The notes beneath the pieces were generated by a model. The model worked only from the letters and a program-made list of their open reading frames with translations, did no database searches and was not told the DNA's origin. The translations under genes and the position numbers were made by a program. From the NCBI RefSeq assembly GCF_009602705.1, contig NZ_VSWH01000001.1, forward strand, positions 1,674,001 through 1,738,000: 64,000 nucleotides of DNA, written 5' to 3'. Within the stretch, counting starts at the first letter, position 1; each line of letters begins with the position of its first letter. Below, in pieces: positions 17,039 through 25,623 of the stretch. The DNA is from Chryseobacterium vaccae (GTDB taxonomy: Bacteria; Bacteroidota; Bacteroidia; Flavobacteriales; Weeksellaceae).

Positions 17039-18514
17039 ATGAAAAATATATTTACTTTTTTGTGTACTGTATCATGTCTGGCTGTTTACTCACAAGGCTG
17101 GATACAAACCTGGAAAATAGCACAGAGTGAAAGAAATGTAGCTGCGAATTTTGGCTTTGATATTTTACTTAAAAACAATGTTCTGTATTCCAATGCCACG
17201 GGTAATAATACTGATTCCAACGGGCAGAACTCTATATTTCAAGCAGGCAGTCTATATGTATTTGAGCGCGAAAATAATGCATGGATACAGAAAGCTAAGA
17301 TTGTTCCCAATGACCGGGCTACGGTTGACGGATTCGGAAAAAAGTTTGCAGTAGACAATAATGATCTTTTTATCAGTGCTCCTTATAAAGACGGAAATCT
17401 ATTCACTAATCAGGGAGCCGTATATCGTTTCAGTAAAAACAATACCGGAAACTGGATTCAGCTTCAGAAAATTGAACCTCCTGCAGCCATTACTGAAGGA
17501 GGTTTCGGATCAAGTCTGGCTGCCGAATCAAGAATTCTGGCTGTTGGATCTGTTCAATCTGATGTTTCCGTTTTTGAGTTTAACAACGCTACGGAGCAAT
17601 TTGAATTTACACAAAGCCTGCCTTTTTCAAGCAACGGAAATATCAATAATCCTGCAGTTTTTATAAAAGGGAACAGGATATTTACAGGAAAACGAAATGC
17701 AGAGGCTAATGGTACTCCTAATGCCGGCCAGGTTAATATTTACAGGAAGAATACAGCAGGAAGCTGGGAAATTATACAGACCATTAATTCTCCTATAGCG
17801 GGAGAAACCGAATTTGGTTCTAATGTTTATGCAAAAGATGATTATCTTTTAGTAACCGCCTATGCGGGCTTATTTGTTTCTGTTTACAAGTACAATTCTG
17901 CATCGGACAGCTATGAATATAAACAAACCATTAATGATGACAGCACCTCTTTTTTCGGGACTTCGGTTTCTATTGAAAACAATATCCTGGCCATTGGAGC
18001 TCCCGCCTCTATGAACGGAACAATTAATGGCGGAAGCGTTTTTATTTATAAGCCTAAGGCAGATAGTGAATGGGCACTCGATCAAAAGATCTACCACTCC
18101 AATCCTTCTTCTTTTGATAATTTTGGCCGTGGAGTAAGTATCAGCAACGGACTGATAGCAGTAGGAGCTCCCCATCATGCTCTGGATCCTGCAGGAATCA
18201 ATTATGTATCCACAACCGGAGCCGTATATGTATTCAAAGACCCCACCCTGTCTGTTCACGAGACTGATCCCGGAATTTCATTTCAAATATATCCCAACCC
18301 TTTTTCCCATTCTGTTTCCATCCAACTGGGAAAACTGTATGAACAGCTGACCACAGAAGTATTTGATCTTTCAGGAAAAAAAATATATACTGAAAACTTT
18401 TCACGAAAACAGATCATTGATCTGCATTTAGGATTTCTTACTTCAGGAACTTATCTTATTAAAGTTTATTCAAAGGACTACACACTGGTAAGTTCAAAAA
18501 TCATTAAGAAATAA
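17039..18514 (+). CDS. Secreted FG-GAP-like beta-propeller protein with type IX sorting tail
   Basis: A 491-residue exported protein. After a signal peptide ending near VYSQG it has about six repeats, each with a (G/N)FG-x-(S/K) start, a strand such as NNILAIGAP and a final GSVFIYK or GAVYVFK; these resemble FG-GAP propeller blades. The C-terminal 75 residues form a type IX secretion sorting domain of the A type: FQIYPNPFSHSVSIQL, then FDLSGKKIYTENF, and a final GTYLIKVYSKDYTLVSSKIIKK. It should be exported through the PorU/PorV system encoded at 36.8-43.7 kb and attached to the cell surface or released. Its function, perhaps adhesion, is unknown. Confidence 0.88.
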   Translation: MKNIFTFLCTVSCLAVYSQGWIQTWKIAQSERNVAANFGFDILLKNNVLYSNATGNNTDSNGQNSIFQAGSLYVFERENNAWIQKAKIVPNDRATVDGFGKKFAVDNNDLFISAPYKDGNLFTNQGAVYRFSKNNTGNWIQLQKIEPPAAITEGGFGSSLAAESRILAVGSVQSDVSVFEFNNATEQFEFTQSLPFSSNGNINNPAVFIKGNRIFTGKRNAEANGTPNAGQVNIYRKNTAGSWEIIQTINSPIAGETEFGSNVYAKDDYLLVTAYAGLFVSVYKYNSASDSYEYKQTINDDSTSFFGTSVSIENNILAIGAPASMNGTINGGSVFIYKPKADSEWALDQKIYHSNPSSFDNFGRGVSISNGLIAVGAPHHALDPAGINYVSTTGAVYVFKDPTLSVHETDPGISFQIYPNPFSHSVSIQLGKLYEQLTTEVFDLSGKKIYTENFSRKQIIDLHLGFLTSGTYLIKVYSKDYTLVSSKIIKK

Positions 18515-18581
18515 TCTGCAATAACAAAATATATCCAATAGTTAATAAGAGTTTATAGAGTGATATAAAAATGATTTTATG

Positions 18582-19112
18582 CTATAGTGTATCTAAAAAT
18601 TCCAGATACATAGGAACACTTTTTTCAACCCATTCTTCTGAAGGATCATTTTCTATTCCGTAGTATACAAAAGGTTCTTTATAATCTGCTTTTATATAAT
18701 CAAAAGTCAGCTCATAAGGCCGGAAAAGCTCGTTCATGGTATATTTGTATTTTCCTGAAGCACTATATCCTTCCTCATCAATTCCTGCGGAAACAGCCAG
18801 CGACATTTTCTTACCTCCAAGTTTATAGCCGCTTTTACTTCCGTAGGCCCAGCCGTATAAGAGTACTTCGTCCAGCCATTTCTTCAGAAGCGGAGGGCTG
18901 CTGAACCAGTAAAAAGGAAACTGAAAAACTATTTTATCATAGGCCTCCATTAAATGCTGTTCTCGGACGGCATCAATTTTTTCATCGGCATATTCTTCAT
19001 ACAGTGCGTGAACCGTATATTTTTCAGGATATTTTTTTAATTCTTCTATCCATCTTTTATTGATCATTGATTTCTCCATATCCGGATGGATGACAATTAC
19101 TAATGTTTTCAT
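18582..19112 (-). CDS. NAD(P)H-dependent oxidoreductase, flavodoxin-like fold
   Basis: A 176-residue member of the NQO1/MdaB-like FMN or FAD quinone reductase family. Seen are the N-terminal strand and phosphate loop LVIVIHPDMEKSMINKRW, the conserved FQFPFYWFSSPPLLKKWLDEVLLYGWAYG (residues 62-90), and SLAVSAGIDEEGY. Such enzymes reduce quinones or other electrophiles in the cytoplasm. It is divergent from an HxlR regulator gene, with a 94-base intergenic region containing an inverted repeat, so control by that regulator is likely. Confidence 0.9.
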   Translation of the reverse strand: MKTLVIVIHPDMEKSMINKRWIEELKKYPEKYTVHALYEEYADEKIDAVREQHLMEAYDKIVFQFPFYWFSSPPLLKKWLDEVLLYGWAYGSKSGYKLGGKKMSLAVSAGIDEEGYSASGKYKYTMNELFRPYELTFDYIKADYKEPFVYYGIENDPSEEWVEKSVPMYLEFLDTL

Positions 19113-19134
19113 TTTTTTAATTCGATTTCTGATA

Positions 19135-19205
19135 CAAAATTAATATACATAACTTACATTTCGTACATTAGCAACCAATTGTAGGGTACTATAAAAAATG
19201 TAAGT
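19135..19205. promoter_or_regulatory. Divergent promoter/operator between the oxidoreductase and HxlR genes
   Basis: A minus-strand -7 box TAATTTTG lies at 19142-19135 for the oxidoreductase. Perfect 10-bp arms ACTTACATTT (19152-19161) and AAATGTAAGT (19196-19205) face each other across 34 bases, with inner GTAC elements at 19163-19166 and 19187-19190. The right arm ends one base before the HxlR start codon. This fits an operator for a dimeric winged-helix repressor acting on both genes. Confidence 0.6.
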
Positions 19206-19206
19206 A

Positions 19207-19572
19207 ATGACTAAAATAAAAGAAACCTCCACCAATTTTGCCAATAAAAAGGCACTTGCCGATGAATGCCCTGAAGTATATGCCTCCAACCTGATCGGCG
19301 GCCAATGGTCTCTGGCAATCTGCTGTTACCTCATCAACGGAAAACTCAGATTCGGGGAACTGAAGAAATGTCTTCCCAATATCACGGAACGAATGCTCAC
19401 GCTTCAGCTCCGCAGACTGGAAGAAGAGAAGATCATTACCCGAACGGTTTATGCTGAAGTCCCTCCCCGCGTGGAATATGAACTTACAGAGATCGGTTAT
19501 CAACTTAAAAACATTATTCTTGAACTTGAAAAATGGGGAAAGCAACACAAACGGATTGTTCAAAAAATATAA
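19207..19572 (+). CDS. HxlR-family winged-helix transcriptional regulator
   Basis: A 121-residue regulator with the HxlR core: DECPEVYASNLIGGQWSLAI at the N-terminus, then the recognition region RFGELKKCLPNITERMLTLQLRRLEEEKIITR and the wing VPPRVEYELTEIGYQL. Cys21 in the DECP motif is the cysteine used for redox or electrophile sensing in HypR/YodB-type members; this role is inferred here. It is divergent from the quinone-reductase-type gene, the usual arrangement for a local repressor of detoxification. Confidence 0.92.
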   Translation: MTKIKETSTNFANKKALADECPEVYASNLIGGQWSLAICCYLINGKLRFGELKKCLPNITERMLTLQLRRLEEEKIITRTVYAEVPPRVEYELTEIGYQLKNIILELEKWGKQHKRIVQKI

Positions 19573-19640
19573 AAAAAGGAAAGCAGGAAGAGGAAGAGTG
19601 GAAGTTATTCGTGTCCGGGACCTTCCAAAAATCTTTTAAA
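19573..19640. repeat. Short purine-rich segment resembling repeat family A
   Basis: GGAAAGCAGGAAGAGGAAGA and GTGGAAGTTATTCG follow the HxlR stop. They resemble the GGAAG-rich arms of family A repeats at 35.3 and 47 kb but are too short and degenerate for a firm assignment. The rest of the gap to 19835 is AT-rich and holds no gene. Confidence 0.3.
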
Positions 19641-19835
19641 CACCAAATAATCCTTTTACTTCAGGTTTATACTTTTAGTACTACAGGGGATTTATTGTGA
19701 CATAAAAATGAAAAACAGGGAAAACAATAAATTATTTTAATATTTTATTATATTTTATATAATTATTTTATTTTTCAATATTATAAATGGTTTTTTTTAT
19801 AAATTTAATAATTATTACCCATAAAATATGATATT

Positions 19836-20345
19836 ATGAAAAAACTGTTTTTTTTTATCTGTACGACAGCTGCTTTATGCTGCGGAATTTATACGAATGC
19901 CCAAAAGATCTCTGACGGCGAAACAGTAGACGTAAACGGTATGAAGGTTACTTTCTCTATTCTCAACAAAGAAAGCACACAGGCAGGCGGAAAGCCCTAT
20001 GACCGTTATAAGGTTTCTGCATCTGTAAAGAACTCAACAGATAAATCTTACAATATCAGGCTCTCTTCTTATCCCCAGATCGTAAACGATACCGGCATCG
20101 TAGAAATAAACTGCATTAATGCTACGGGAGCAAAACTGACCTCTAAAAAGATCCAGCTGAGAATGAAAACCCAGCTCATTAATGTAACTTATTCTGCTTA
20201 TGATAAATCCGGTAAATATATAACCAGTACCATTCCGGTAACAGGAAGTTATTATTTCGATTCTGGAGATACCATCAATGATGATGCTATTTTTATTGTT
20301 CCTCAGGGTGAAAAACCTGATGTTTCAGTACGAAGCTTACGATAG
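19836..20345 (+). CDS. Secreted hypothetical protein
   Basis: A 169-residue exported protein with signal peptide MKKLFFFICTTAALCCGIYTNAQ. The mature part is all-beta in character (TVDVNGMKVTFSILNKES, YDRYKVSASVKNSTDKSYNI, ATGAKLTSKKIQLRMKTQLI), suggesting one immunoglobulin-like sandwich. No cysteine pair or sorting tail is seen apart from a single Cys in EINCINATG. I recognise no family. A very long hairpin terminator follows 24 bases after the stop. Confidence 0.68.
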   Translation: MKKLFFFICTTAALCCGIYTNAQKISDGETVDVNGMKVTFSILNKESTQAGGKPYDRYKVSASVKNSTDKSYNIRLSSYPQIVNDTGIVEINCINATGAKLTSKKIQLRMKTQLINVTYSAYDKSGKYITSTIPVTGSYYFDSGDTINDDAIFIVPQGEKPDVSVRSLR

Positions 20346-20368
20346 AATACCTTCTTTTTATAAACTGC

Positions 20369-20424
20369 AGTTTCGGTTTCAGGGAGCGGCGGCTCCGCCG
20401 CCGCTCCCTGAAACCGAAACTTTT
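20369..20424. terminator. Exceptionally long bidirectional terminator hairpin
   Basis: Perfect 24-bp arms (20369-20392 and 20398-20421) close a 5-base loop. The stem reads AGTTTCGGTTTCAGGGAGCG plus GCGG and is followed by TTTT. It lies between the convergent secreted protein gene and the tag gene, so it probably terminates both. Confidence 0.9.
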
Positions 20425-20435
20425 ACCTCATCATT

Positions 20436-20996
20436 TTAGCCTTCCTCCGTACTTTTCCACAAGGGTTTATGTTCCAAAACTTTAGCATGTATAGGACATG
20501 TTTCATGATGTGCTCCTTTCAGATATCCGGTACTCATCAGAAATTCATTCACAATTTCACCTCCTGTGAACTTGAAAGTCTTCTTAAAGAGTTTCATCCA
20601 TTCCTGAAGGTTTTTGGGGTGATGATGATCCAGCCATTTTTCAAATGAGCCGAATTCATTCTGCAGTTCCAGAATGGTTTTGGCGTTTTCAATTGCGGCG
20701 TTCACTTTCAGTCTGTTTCTGATAATCCCCGGATCATTCAGAAGTCTTTCTCGGTCTTCTTCCGTATAAGACGCGATTTCCCGGATATTAAAATTGCTGT
20801 AGGCTTTTCTGAAGCTTTCTTCTTTTTTCAGTACTGTTTCCCAGCTTAATCCTGCCTGATTGATTTCCAGGATCAGCCTTCCAAATAATTCATTGTCATC
20901 GTGAATCGGGAACCCGTAATAATTGTCGTGGTAGTTCTTATGCAGTTCTTTTCTGCTTTCGGGCTGCATTCCGGATATAGCTAAGCAATAACTCAT
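20436..20996 (-). CDS. tag: DNA-3-methyladenine glycosylase I (Tag)
   Basis: A base excision repair enzyme that removes 3-methyladenine from DNA. The family signature YHDNYYGFPIHDDNELFGRL at residues 22-41 and EINQAGLSWETVLKK at 44-58 are clear. The zinc site (Cys4, His17, His175, Cys179 in E. coli) has matching candidates here in Cys4, His23, His163 and Cys167. It is 186 residues, the usual size. Its start overlaps the stop of the upstream MazG-like gene by four bases (ATGA), so the two are translationally coupled. Confidence 0.95.
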   Translation of the reverse strand: MSYCLAISGMQPESRKELHKNYHDNYYGFPIHDDNELFGRLILEINQAGLSWETVLKKEESFRKAYSNFNIREIASYTEEDRERLLNDPGIIRNRLKVNAAIENAKTILELQNEFGSFEKWLDHHHPKNLQEWMKLFKKTFKFTGGEIVNEFLMSTGYLKGAHHETCPIHAKVLEHKPLWKSTEEG

Positions 20997-21313
20997 TGAA
21001 ATATATTTTCTGTTTTTGTTAAGAATTTTTCCAGGGCTTCTTTCATATCAATTCCTGTACGGTCTGCCAGAACGATCAGCCACCAGATATTTTCTGCTAA
21101 TTTATGTTCAAGTTCTTCTGCTGAATCTTTTTTCAGCCATCTTTTCTGATGAGACATGATATCTCTTCCGATGAGCCCTGCATCTGTAAGATAGGCTAAG
21201 GTATCTTCTTCCAGGGTCCATTTTGTTCTCAGGCTTTTTATTTCAAGTTTATGATACTCTTCTCTGATGTGTAAAGAGCGTTTTATGATCTCGTCAAAAT
21301 TATTGGTGCTCAT
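20993..21313 (-). CDS. MazG-like nucleotide pyrophosphohydrolase-fold protein
   Basis: A 106-residue all-helical protein with a segment typical of small MazG-like proteins: EELEHKLAENIWWLIVLADRTGIDMKEALEKF at about residues 66-97, where acidic residues of helices bind magnesium. MazG-like enzymes hydrolyse (d)NTPs, in some cases damaged nucleotides. The first acidic motif (ExxE) is less clear here, so catalytic activity is not certain. The four-base overlap with tag suggests a joint unit for nucleotide or DNA alkylation damage, which is inference. Confidence 0.7.
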   Translation of the reverse strand: MSTNNFDEIIKRSLHIREEYHKLEIKSLRTKWTLEEDTLAYLTDAGLIGRDIMSHQKRWLKKDSAEELEHKLAENIWWLIVLADRTGIDMKEALEKFLTKTENIFQ

Positions 21314-21466
21314 GATCTTTATAATAATCGTTAATCTCTATTTAAAACTTTTCAGAGTATAAAGATAAGACACCACATTGACAACTGTTAGTCAGTAGGG
21401 GTTTTAATTTTTATCATTTAATCAGAATTCAGATCATACTATGACCATTTCTTTTGGAATATTCAT

Positions 21467-21474
21467 TAGTTTTG
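21467..21474 (+). promoter_or_regulatory. -7 box of the alpha/beta hydrolase gene
   Basis: TAGTTTTG fits TAnnTTTG, 19 bases before the ATG at 21494. Confidence 0.5.
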
Positions 21475-21493
21475 AGATCCTAAAATCAGGATC

Positions 21494-22408
21494 ATGAAAC
21501 TATTGAAAGCCCTCATTTTTTCTCTGTTTTCCATTTTCTTCTCTGCACAGAATATCTATTCCAAAGCGTATGGGAATCAGAAAAATCCTGCGATTATTTT
21601 TATTCACGGAGGCCCAAGCGGAAACGCAACCTTATTTGAAGGAACAACCGCCCAGAGTCTGGCTGACAAAGGATTTTATGTAATTGTTTATGACAGGCGC
21701 GGAGAAGGACGTTCTAAAGACAGCACCGCAACAATGACTTTCAGGGAAAGCTTTAAAGACCTGAACCGGATCTACCGGACGTATCACCTCAAAAAAACTT
21801 CAATCCTGGCTCACAGCTTTGGAGGAATCATCGGAACCTTATTTACCAGACATTATCCTGAAAAAGTTAGTTCTTTAGTTCTTGCGGGTGCGTTATTTAC
21901 TCAGCAGGAAACGTACAATCATATTTTAAAACAAGGAAAAGAAACGTTTAAAAATGATCCGTCACAACTGAAAAAAATTGCAGATATTGAGAGTATGAGC
22001 AAAAATTCTGCTGATTACCGTAAAAGATGTTACGAACTGGCCAGTGAAATGCACTTCTTTACCATGCCCTCTCCTACTGCTGAAAGTCAGAATCTGAGAA
22101 AAGCCTATGAAAATGGTGAATTTTACGCAGCAAATATCAGAAACAACGAGTCACCCGTAAAGTTTTACAAAAATGAACCGTTGAACAATCTGGATAATAC
22201 CTCAGCTTTAAATGCTATTAAAAAAAAAGGAATTCCAATTTATGCGGTATATGGTAAAAATGACGGAATATTCTCAGAAAAACAGCTTAATGACATCAAA
22301 AACCTTGCAGGAAATGATCACTTTACAGCCATAGATAATTGTTCTCATTACCTGTTTGTAGATCAGCAGAATGAATTTCTGAAATTGATCAGTCAATATT
22401 TAAAATAA
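21494..22408 (+). CDS. Secreted alpha/beta hydrolase
   Basis: A 304-residue alpha/beta-hydrolase fold enzyme with a signal peptide (MKLLKALIFSLFSIFFSAQ). Seen are the oxyanion-hole HGGPSG, the strand VIVYDRRGEGRS, the nucleophile elbow AHSFGG (Ser), an acidic residue after strand 7 (VYGKNDGIFS) and a C-terminal His in NCSHYLF. The layout resembles proline iminopeptidase-like hydrolases, but peptidase, esterase or other activity cannot be chosen from sequence. It has its own -7 box. Confidence 0.88.
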   Translation: MKLLKALIFSLFSIFFSAQNIYSKAYGNQKNPAIIFIHGGPSGNATLFEGTTAQSLADKGFYVIVYDRRGEGRSKDSTATMTFRESFKDLNRIYRTYHLKKTSILAHSFGGIIGTLFTRHYPEKVSSLVLAGALFTQQETYNHILKQGKETFKNDPSQLKKIADIESMSKNSADYRKRCYELASEMHFFTMPSPTAESQNLRKAYENGEFYAANIRNNESPVKFYKNEPLNNLDNTSALNAIKKKGIPIYAVYGKNDGIFSEKQLNDIKNLAGNDHFTAIDNCSHYLFVDQQNEFLKLISQYLK

Positions 22409-22412
22409 AGTG

Positions 22413-22420
22413 TAGTTTTG
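22413..22420 (+). promoter_or_regulatory. -7 box of the small secreted protein gene
   Basis: TAGTTTTG fits TAnnTTTG and ends four bases before an ATG at 22425. That is the spacing seen at holB, murF and the FUSC and TauE genes. Confidence 0.55.
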
Positions 22421-22445
22421 TAGTATGCCGGCAGCCAGAATTCAT

Positions 22446-22805
22446 ATGAAAACCTATAAAGCATTCCTTACTATGCTTATTCTGGTGTTTTCATTATCCC
22501 CGTGTTCTGTGAAACGGGATGTGCTCAGTATTTTGGATATCCAGTATATCAGTGGCTTAAACAAAGTAAAAATAACTTTCGGATCAGTACTTTCCTGTGA
22601 CGGAACGACAGAAAATTCAACATCAAAATCTTCTGTTTCTAAAACCAACCGTAAGCATCAAAACAGAGAATTTTCTCTTCCATCAGACAGATTATCATTC
22701 TTTATTGACGATGCGGACCGTTTCAGCTCTTATTCAGGAAAGGTTTCAGGAAACAGTCCTCCCAAATATATTTTATTTAAAAGACTGAAGTTACATCTGG
22801 GGTAG
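22446..22805 (+). CDS. Small secreted or membrane-anchored protein of unknown function
   Basis: A 119-residue protein with a signal-like start MKTYKAFLTMLILVFSLSPCS. An ATG at 22425 would add seven residues (MPAARIH) and lies four bases after a -7 box, so a leaderless start there is also possible. The mature part has two cysteines (SPCSVKRD, LSCDGTT), a Ser/Thr/Lys-rich linker and a Phe/Ser-rich stretch. I recognise no family. It precedes the DoxD-DoxA fusion by 51 bases in the same direction, so the two may be cotranscribed. Confidence 0.58.
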   Translation: MKTYKAFLTMLILVFSLSPCSVKRDVLSILDIQYISGLNKVKITFGSVLSCDGTTENSTSKSSVSKTNRKHQNREFSLPSDRLSFFIDDADRFSSYSGKVSGNSPPKYILFKRLKLHLG

Positions 22806-22856
22806 ATCATTTTTTTGACCCTATTTTACTATCAATCTTTCAATACATAAAATATA

Positions 22857-23867
22857 ATGAAACATACAGCAGACAGCCGGTCTTTCGATCTGGCAGGTCT
22901 ATATACCTTGTCCCTCCGTCTTGTGATCGGATGGACTTACTTCTCAGCATTCTGGAGAAGACTTATCCTGGAAAACAAATTAAATCCTGATGAAAACGGA
23001 TACATCGGTGAAAAATTCAATCATTTCCTGCCTAATGCTTTAGGAATTAAACCTCTCATAGAATATCTCGTGACCCATCCGGATGCCTTGCAGAGATCGA
23101 TGATGATCTTTACCATCGTTGAGGCTGTTGTGGGATTATTTATTATTCTGGGACTTTTTACGAGACTGATGAGTATTGGAATTTTCAGCCTGGCTCTGGG
23201 AATCCTTCTCGGCTCCGGCTGGATTGGGACTACCTGCCTTGACGAATGGCAGATTGGAGTCTTAGGAATTGCAGGCGGATTTGTCCTCTTTCTTTCTGGA
23301 AGCAGCTCTTATTCTCTGGATCATTACTTCATAAAGAAAAACAGGAAGTTTACCCATAAAAAATGGTTCTTATGGCTGGGTTCCGGCAGTCTTCCTCTAT
23401 CAAAGCCTAAAACACTTGTATTGGCAGGCTCGGCACTCATCTTTGGATTAACGTTGTATACCAACCAGTATTTCCATGGTGGAGTCTGGGGAAAGCTTCA
23501 CAATAAATCGGTAAAGCCTAAGGTTGAGATTTCCAATGTATCTTTTCATCACCAGCATCTGCAATTTGAAATATACCGAACAGAAGGAGTTGATGTGTAC
23601 GGATCTTTCCTTATCGGGATTCAGATTCTGGATAAAAACGGAGAAATATTAAAAGAATTGAAGCAGGCTGATCTTTCAAAGTTTCCGAAAGAAAATATCA
23701 AAAATCATTATGTAGCCAAAGTAAAACCGGGAAAACATAGTATGATTATTCCTCTCGGTGCTAAGGCAGATATTCTAATTAAAGCTGATGACCTAAGAAA
23801 AGAAGAAATTCATAACGTAAAACTGATTGACATCAGTGGAGCCGAGTGGACAGCAGAAATCCAATGA
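22857..23867 (+). CDS. DoxD-DoxA fusion (thiosulfate:quinone oxidoreductase-like) membrane protein
   Basis: A 336-residue membrane protein joining two parts that are separate subunits in archaeal TQO. The N-terminal half (about 1-160) is DoxD/DoxX-like with four helices (SLRLVIGWTYFSAFWRR, FTIVEAVVGLFIILGLFTRL, SIGIFSLALGILLGSGWIG, IGVLGIAGGFVLFLS). A further helix (about 182-200) leads to a DoxA-like soluble domain after NQYFHGGVWGKLHNKS. Similar DoxDA fusions are known from other Bacteroidetes. Thiosulfate oxidation linked to quinone is the family role in Acidianus; it is unproven here and no other sulfur-oxidation genes are present. Confidence 0.78.
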   Translation: MKHTADSRSFDLAGLYTLSLRLVIGWTYFSAFWRRLILENKLNPDENGYIGEKFNHFLPNALGIKPLIEYLVTHPDALQRSMMIFTIVEAVVGLFIILGLFTRLMSIGIFSLALGILLGSGWIGTTCLDEWQIGVLGIAGGFVLFLSGSSSYSLDHYFIKKNRKFTHKKWFLWLGSGSLPLSKPKTLVLAGSALIFGLTLYTNQYFHGGVWGKLHNKSVKPKVEISNVSFHHQHLQFEIYRTEGVDVYGSFLIGIQILDKNGEILKELKQADLSKFPKENIKNHYVAKVKPGKHSMIIPLGAKADILIKADDLRKEEIHNVKLIDISGAEWTAEIQ

Positions 23868-23880
23868 TGTAAACACAAAA

Positions 23881-23906
23881 AAACCTCCGGCAGTTCCGGA
23901 GGTTTT
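23881..23906. terminator. Bidirectional terminator between DoxDA and the efflux operon
   Basis: AAACCTCCGG and CCGGAGGTTT form perfect 10-bp arms around CAGTT. The minus strand has a following T7 run and the plus strand an AT-rich tail. It serves both convergent transcripts. Confidence 0.9.
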
Positions 23907-23917
23907 ATATATTTTAA

Positions 23918-25495
23918 TTAGTGCATCGCTTCACTCAGATCTATTTTCTCTTTGCTTTTTCTTTCTTTAATGAAAAGAATAAACGGAATACAGACCAGGA
24001 ATATCACTCCCAGATAGAGGAAGACATCCATATAGGAAAGCACCGTTGCCTGCTTTGTTACGGAAAGATCCAGCATTTTATAAGCGGCATTCATTGCAGC
24101 ATCTGGTGTCATCCCTTTTGCAATGAAATTAGCTTTTAATGCGGCCAGCCTTTGCTGAACTTCAAAACTATTCTCATCTAAATGGGAAATCAAATTATTC
24201 CTGTATTTCTGGCCTGCATTGGCAATGAAAGTGGTAATGGCTGCAATTCCGAAAGATCCTCCCAACTGCCTCATCATTCCAGTAAAGGCTGCCCCTTGTC
24301 CAATCTCCTGACCTTTCAGTGTACTCAGTGACAATGAAGTGATCGGGATGAACAAAAGTCCCAAACCTGCGCCCCTTACAATCAGCATCCAGAAGAATGC
24401 ATCCTTGCTGGTATCCGGTGTCAGGATTTTATACCCCCAGAAACTGTAAACAAAGAAAATAAACAATCCGAGGGATACCAGAATCTGTTGTTTAGCTCCT
24501 TTCGTCAACAATTTTCCGATGATCGGCATCATGAAAGCGGTTGTCAATGCTGCCGGAATCATCAATGCACCCGACTGAAGCGCCGTCCATCCCAAAATAC
24601 TCTGGGTATACAACGGAACAATAAAGGTAGAACCATATAATCCGAATCCTAAAACAAATGACATAACCGTTCCAATCCTCAGGTTCCCATTTTTCAGTAC
24701 CCTGAGTTCCACAATCGGATATTTAAAGGTAAGCTCCCTCCAGAGGAAAAGAATGAATCCTAGAATAGCTGCTACCGTAAAAGCTACAATCATTCCGCTT
24801 TCAAACCAGTCTTCTTCATGACCTCTTTCCAGAATGAACTGTAATGAACCTACTGTTACGGCCAATAAAGCAATCCCGATCCAGTCGACATCCGAAACTT
24901 TACGTTTTTCTGCATATTTCGGACTTCTTACGAACTGAAGTGTCATTAAGGTTGCCGCAATCCCAATTGGAATATTAATATAAAAGATATACGGCCAGCT
25001 ATAATTATCTACGATATATCCACCTAGTGGCGGTCCTAAAGTTGGCCCGATAATTACCCCTAATCCATAGATGGCCTGGGCCATACTTCTTTTCTCGACC
25101 GGATAAGATTCTGTAATAATCGTCTGTGAAGTTACCAGAAGAGCTCCCCCTCCGATTCCCTGCATCAGTCTGAAAAATACAAGTTCCCATATATTGGTAG
25201 CATTTCCGCATAAAAATGAAAATACCGTAAATATAATGATGGAAGCTGCAAAGTAGTTTCTACGTCCGAACTGCTGTGAAAGCCAGCTCGTCATCGGTAC
25301 GATAATTACGTTACCTATTGCGTAAGCTGTAATTACCCAGCCTACTTCAGAAAGTGTGGCTCCAAGATTCCCCTTCATCTCATTCAATGCAACATTGACG
25401 ATTGTGGAGTCCACAATTTCAAGCAAAGCACAGAGGATTGCCGTAATCGTAATGATCACTCTCCGTGCTCCATATTCTACTAATGATTCTTGCAT
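23918..25495 (-). CDS. DHA2-family multidrug efflux MFS permease (EmrB type)
   Basis: A 525-residue proton-driven drug exporter of the DHA2 family with 14 predicted membrane helices. The signature near helix 1 (LEIVDSTIVNVALNEMKGNLG) and the motif-C-like GVIIGPTLGPPLGGYIVD identify the family. It is the last gene of the TetR-TolC-EmrA-EmrB operon; 128 bases without a gene separate it from the membrane fusion protein gene. It should form a tripartite pump with the two upstream products and expel hydrophobic compounds. Substrates are not known. Confidence 0.94.
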   Translation of the reverse strand: MQESLVEYGARRVIITITAILCALLEIVDSTIVNVALNEMKGNLGATLSEVGWVITAYAIGNVIIVPMTSWLSQQFGRRNYFAASIIIFTVFSFLCGNATNIWELVFFRLMQGIGGGALLVTSQTIITESYPVEKRSMAQAIYGLGVIIGPTLGPPLGGYIVDNYSWPYIFYINIPIGIAATLMTLQFVRSPKYAEKRKVSDVDWIGIALLAVTVGSLQFILERGHEEDWFESGMIVAFTVAAILGFILFLWRELTFKYPIVELRVLKNGNLRIGTVMSFVLGFGLYGSTFIVPLYTQSILGWTALQSGALMIPAALTTAFMMPIIGKLLTKGAKQQILVSLGLFIFFVYSFWGYKILTPDTSKDAFFWMLIVRGAGLGLLFIPITSLSLSTLKGQEIGQGAAFTGMMRQLGGSFGIAAITTFIANAGQKYRNNLISHLDENSFEVQQRLAALKANFIAKGMTPDAAMNAAYKMLDLSVTKQATVLSYMDVFLYLGVIFLVCIPFILFIKERKSKEKIDLSEAMH

Positions 25496-25623
25496 AAGTT
25501 TTTTTACAATGTAAAAAAGTCAATGGTGAATTTTACTGCGCAAGTGAATGGTAAATTTTAATACAAGCTGTAAAAAAACACTATTGACAGTAAAACTAAT
25601 GGACCTGTTTACAATTTTAAGTA

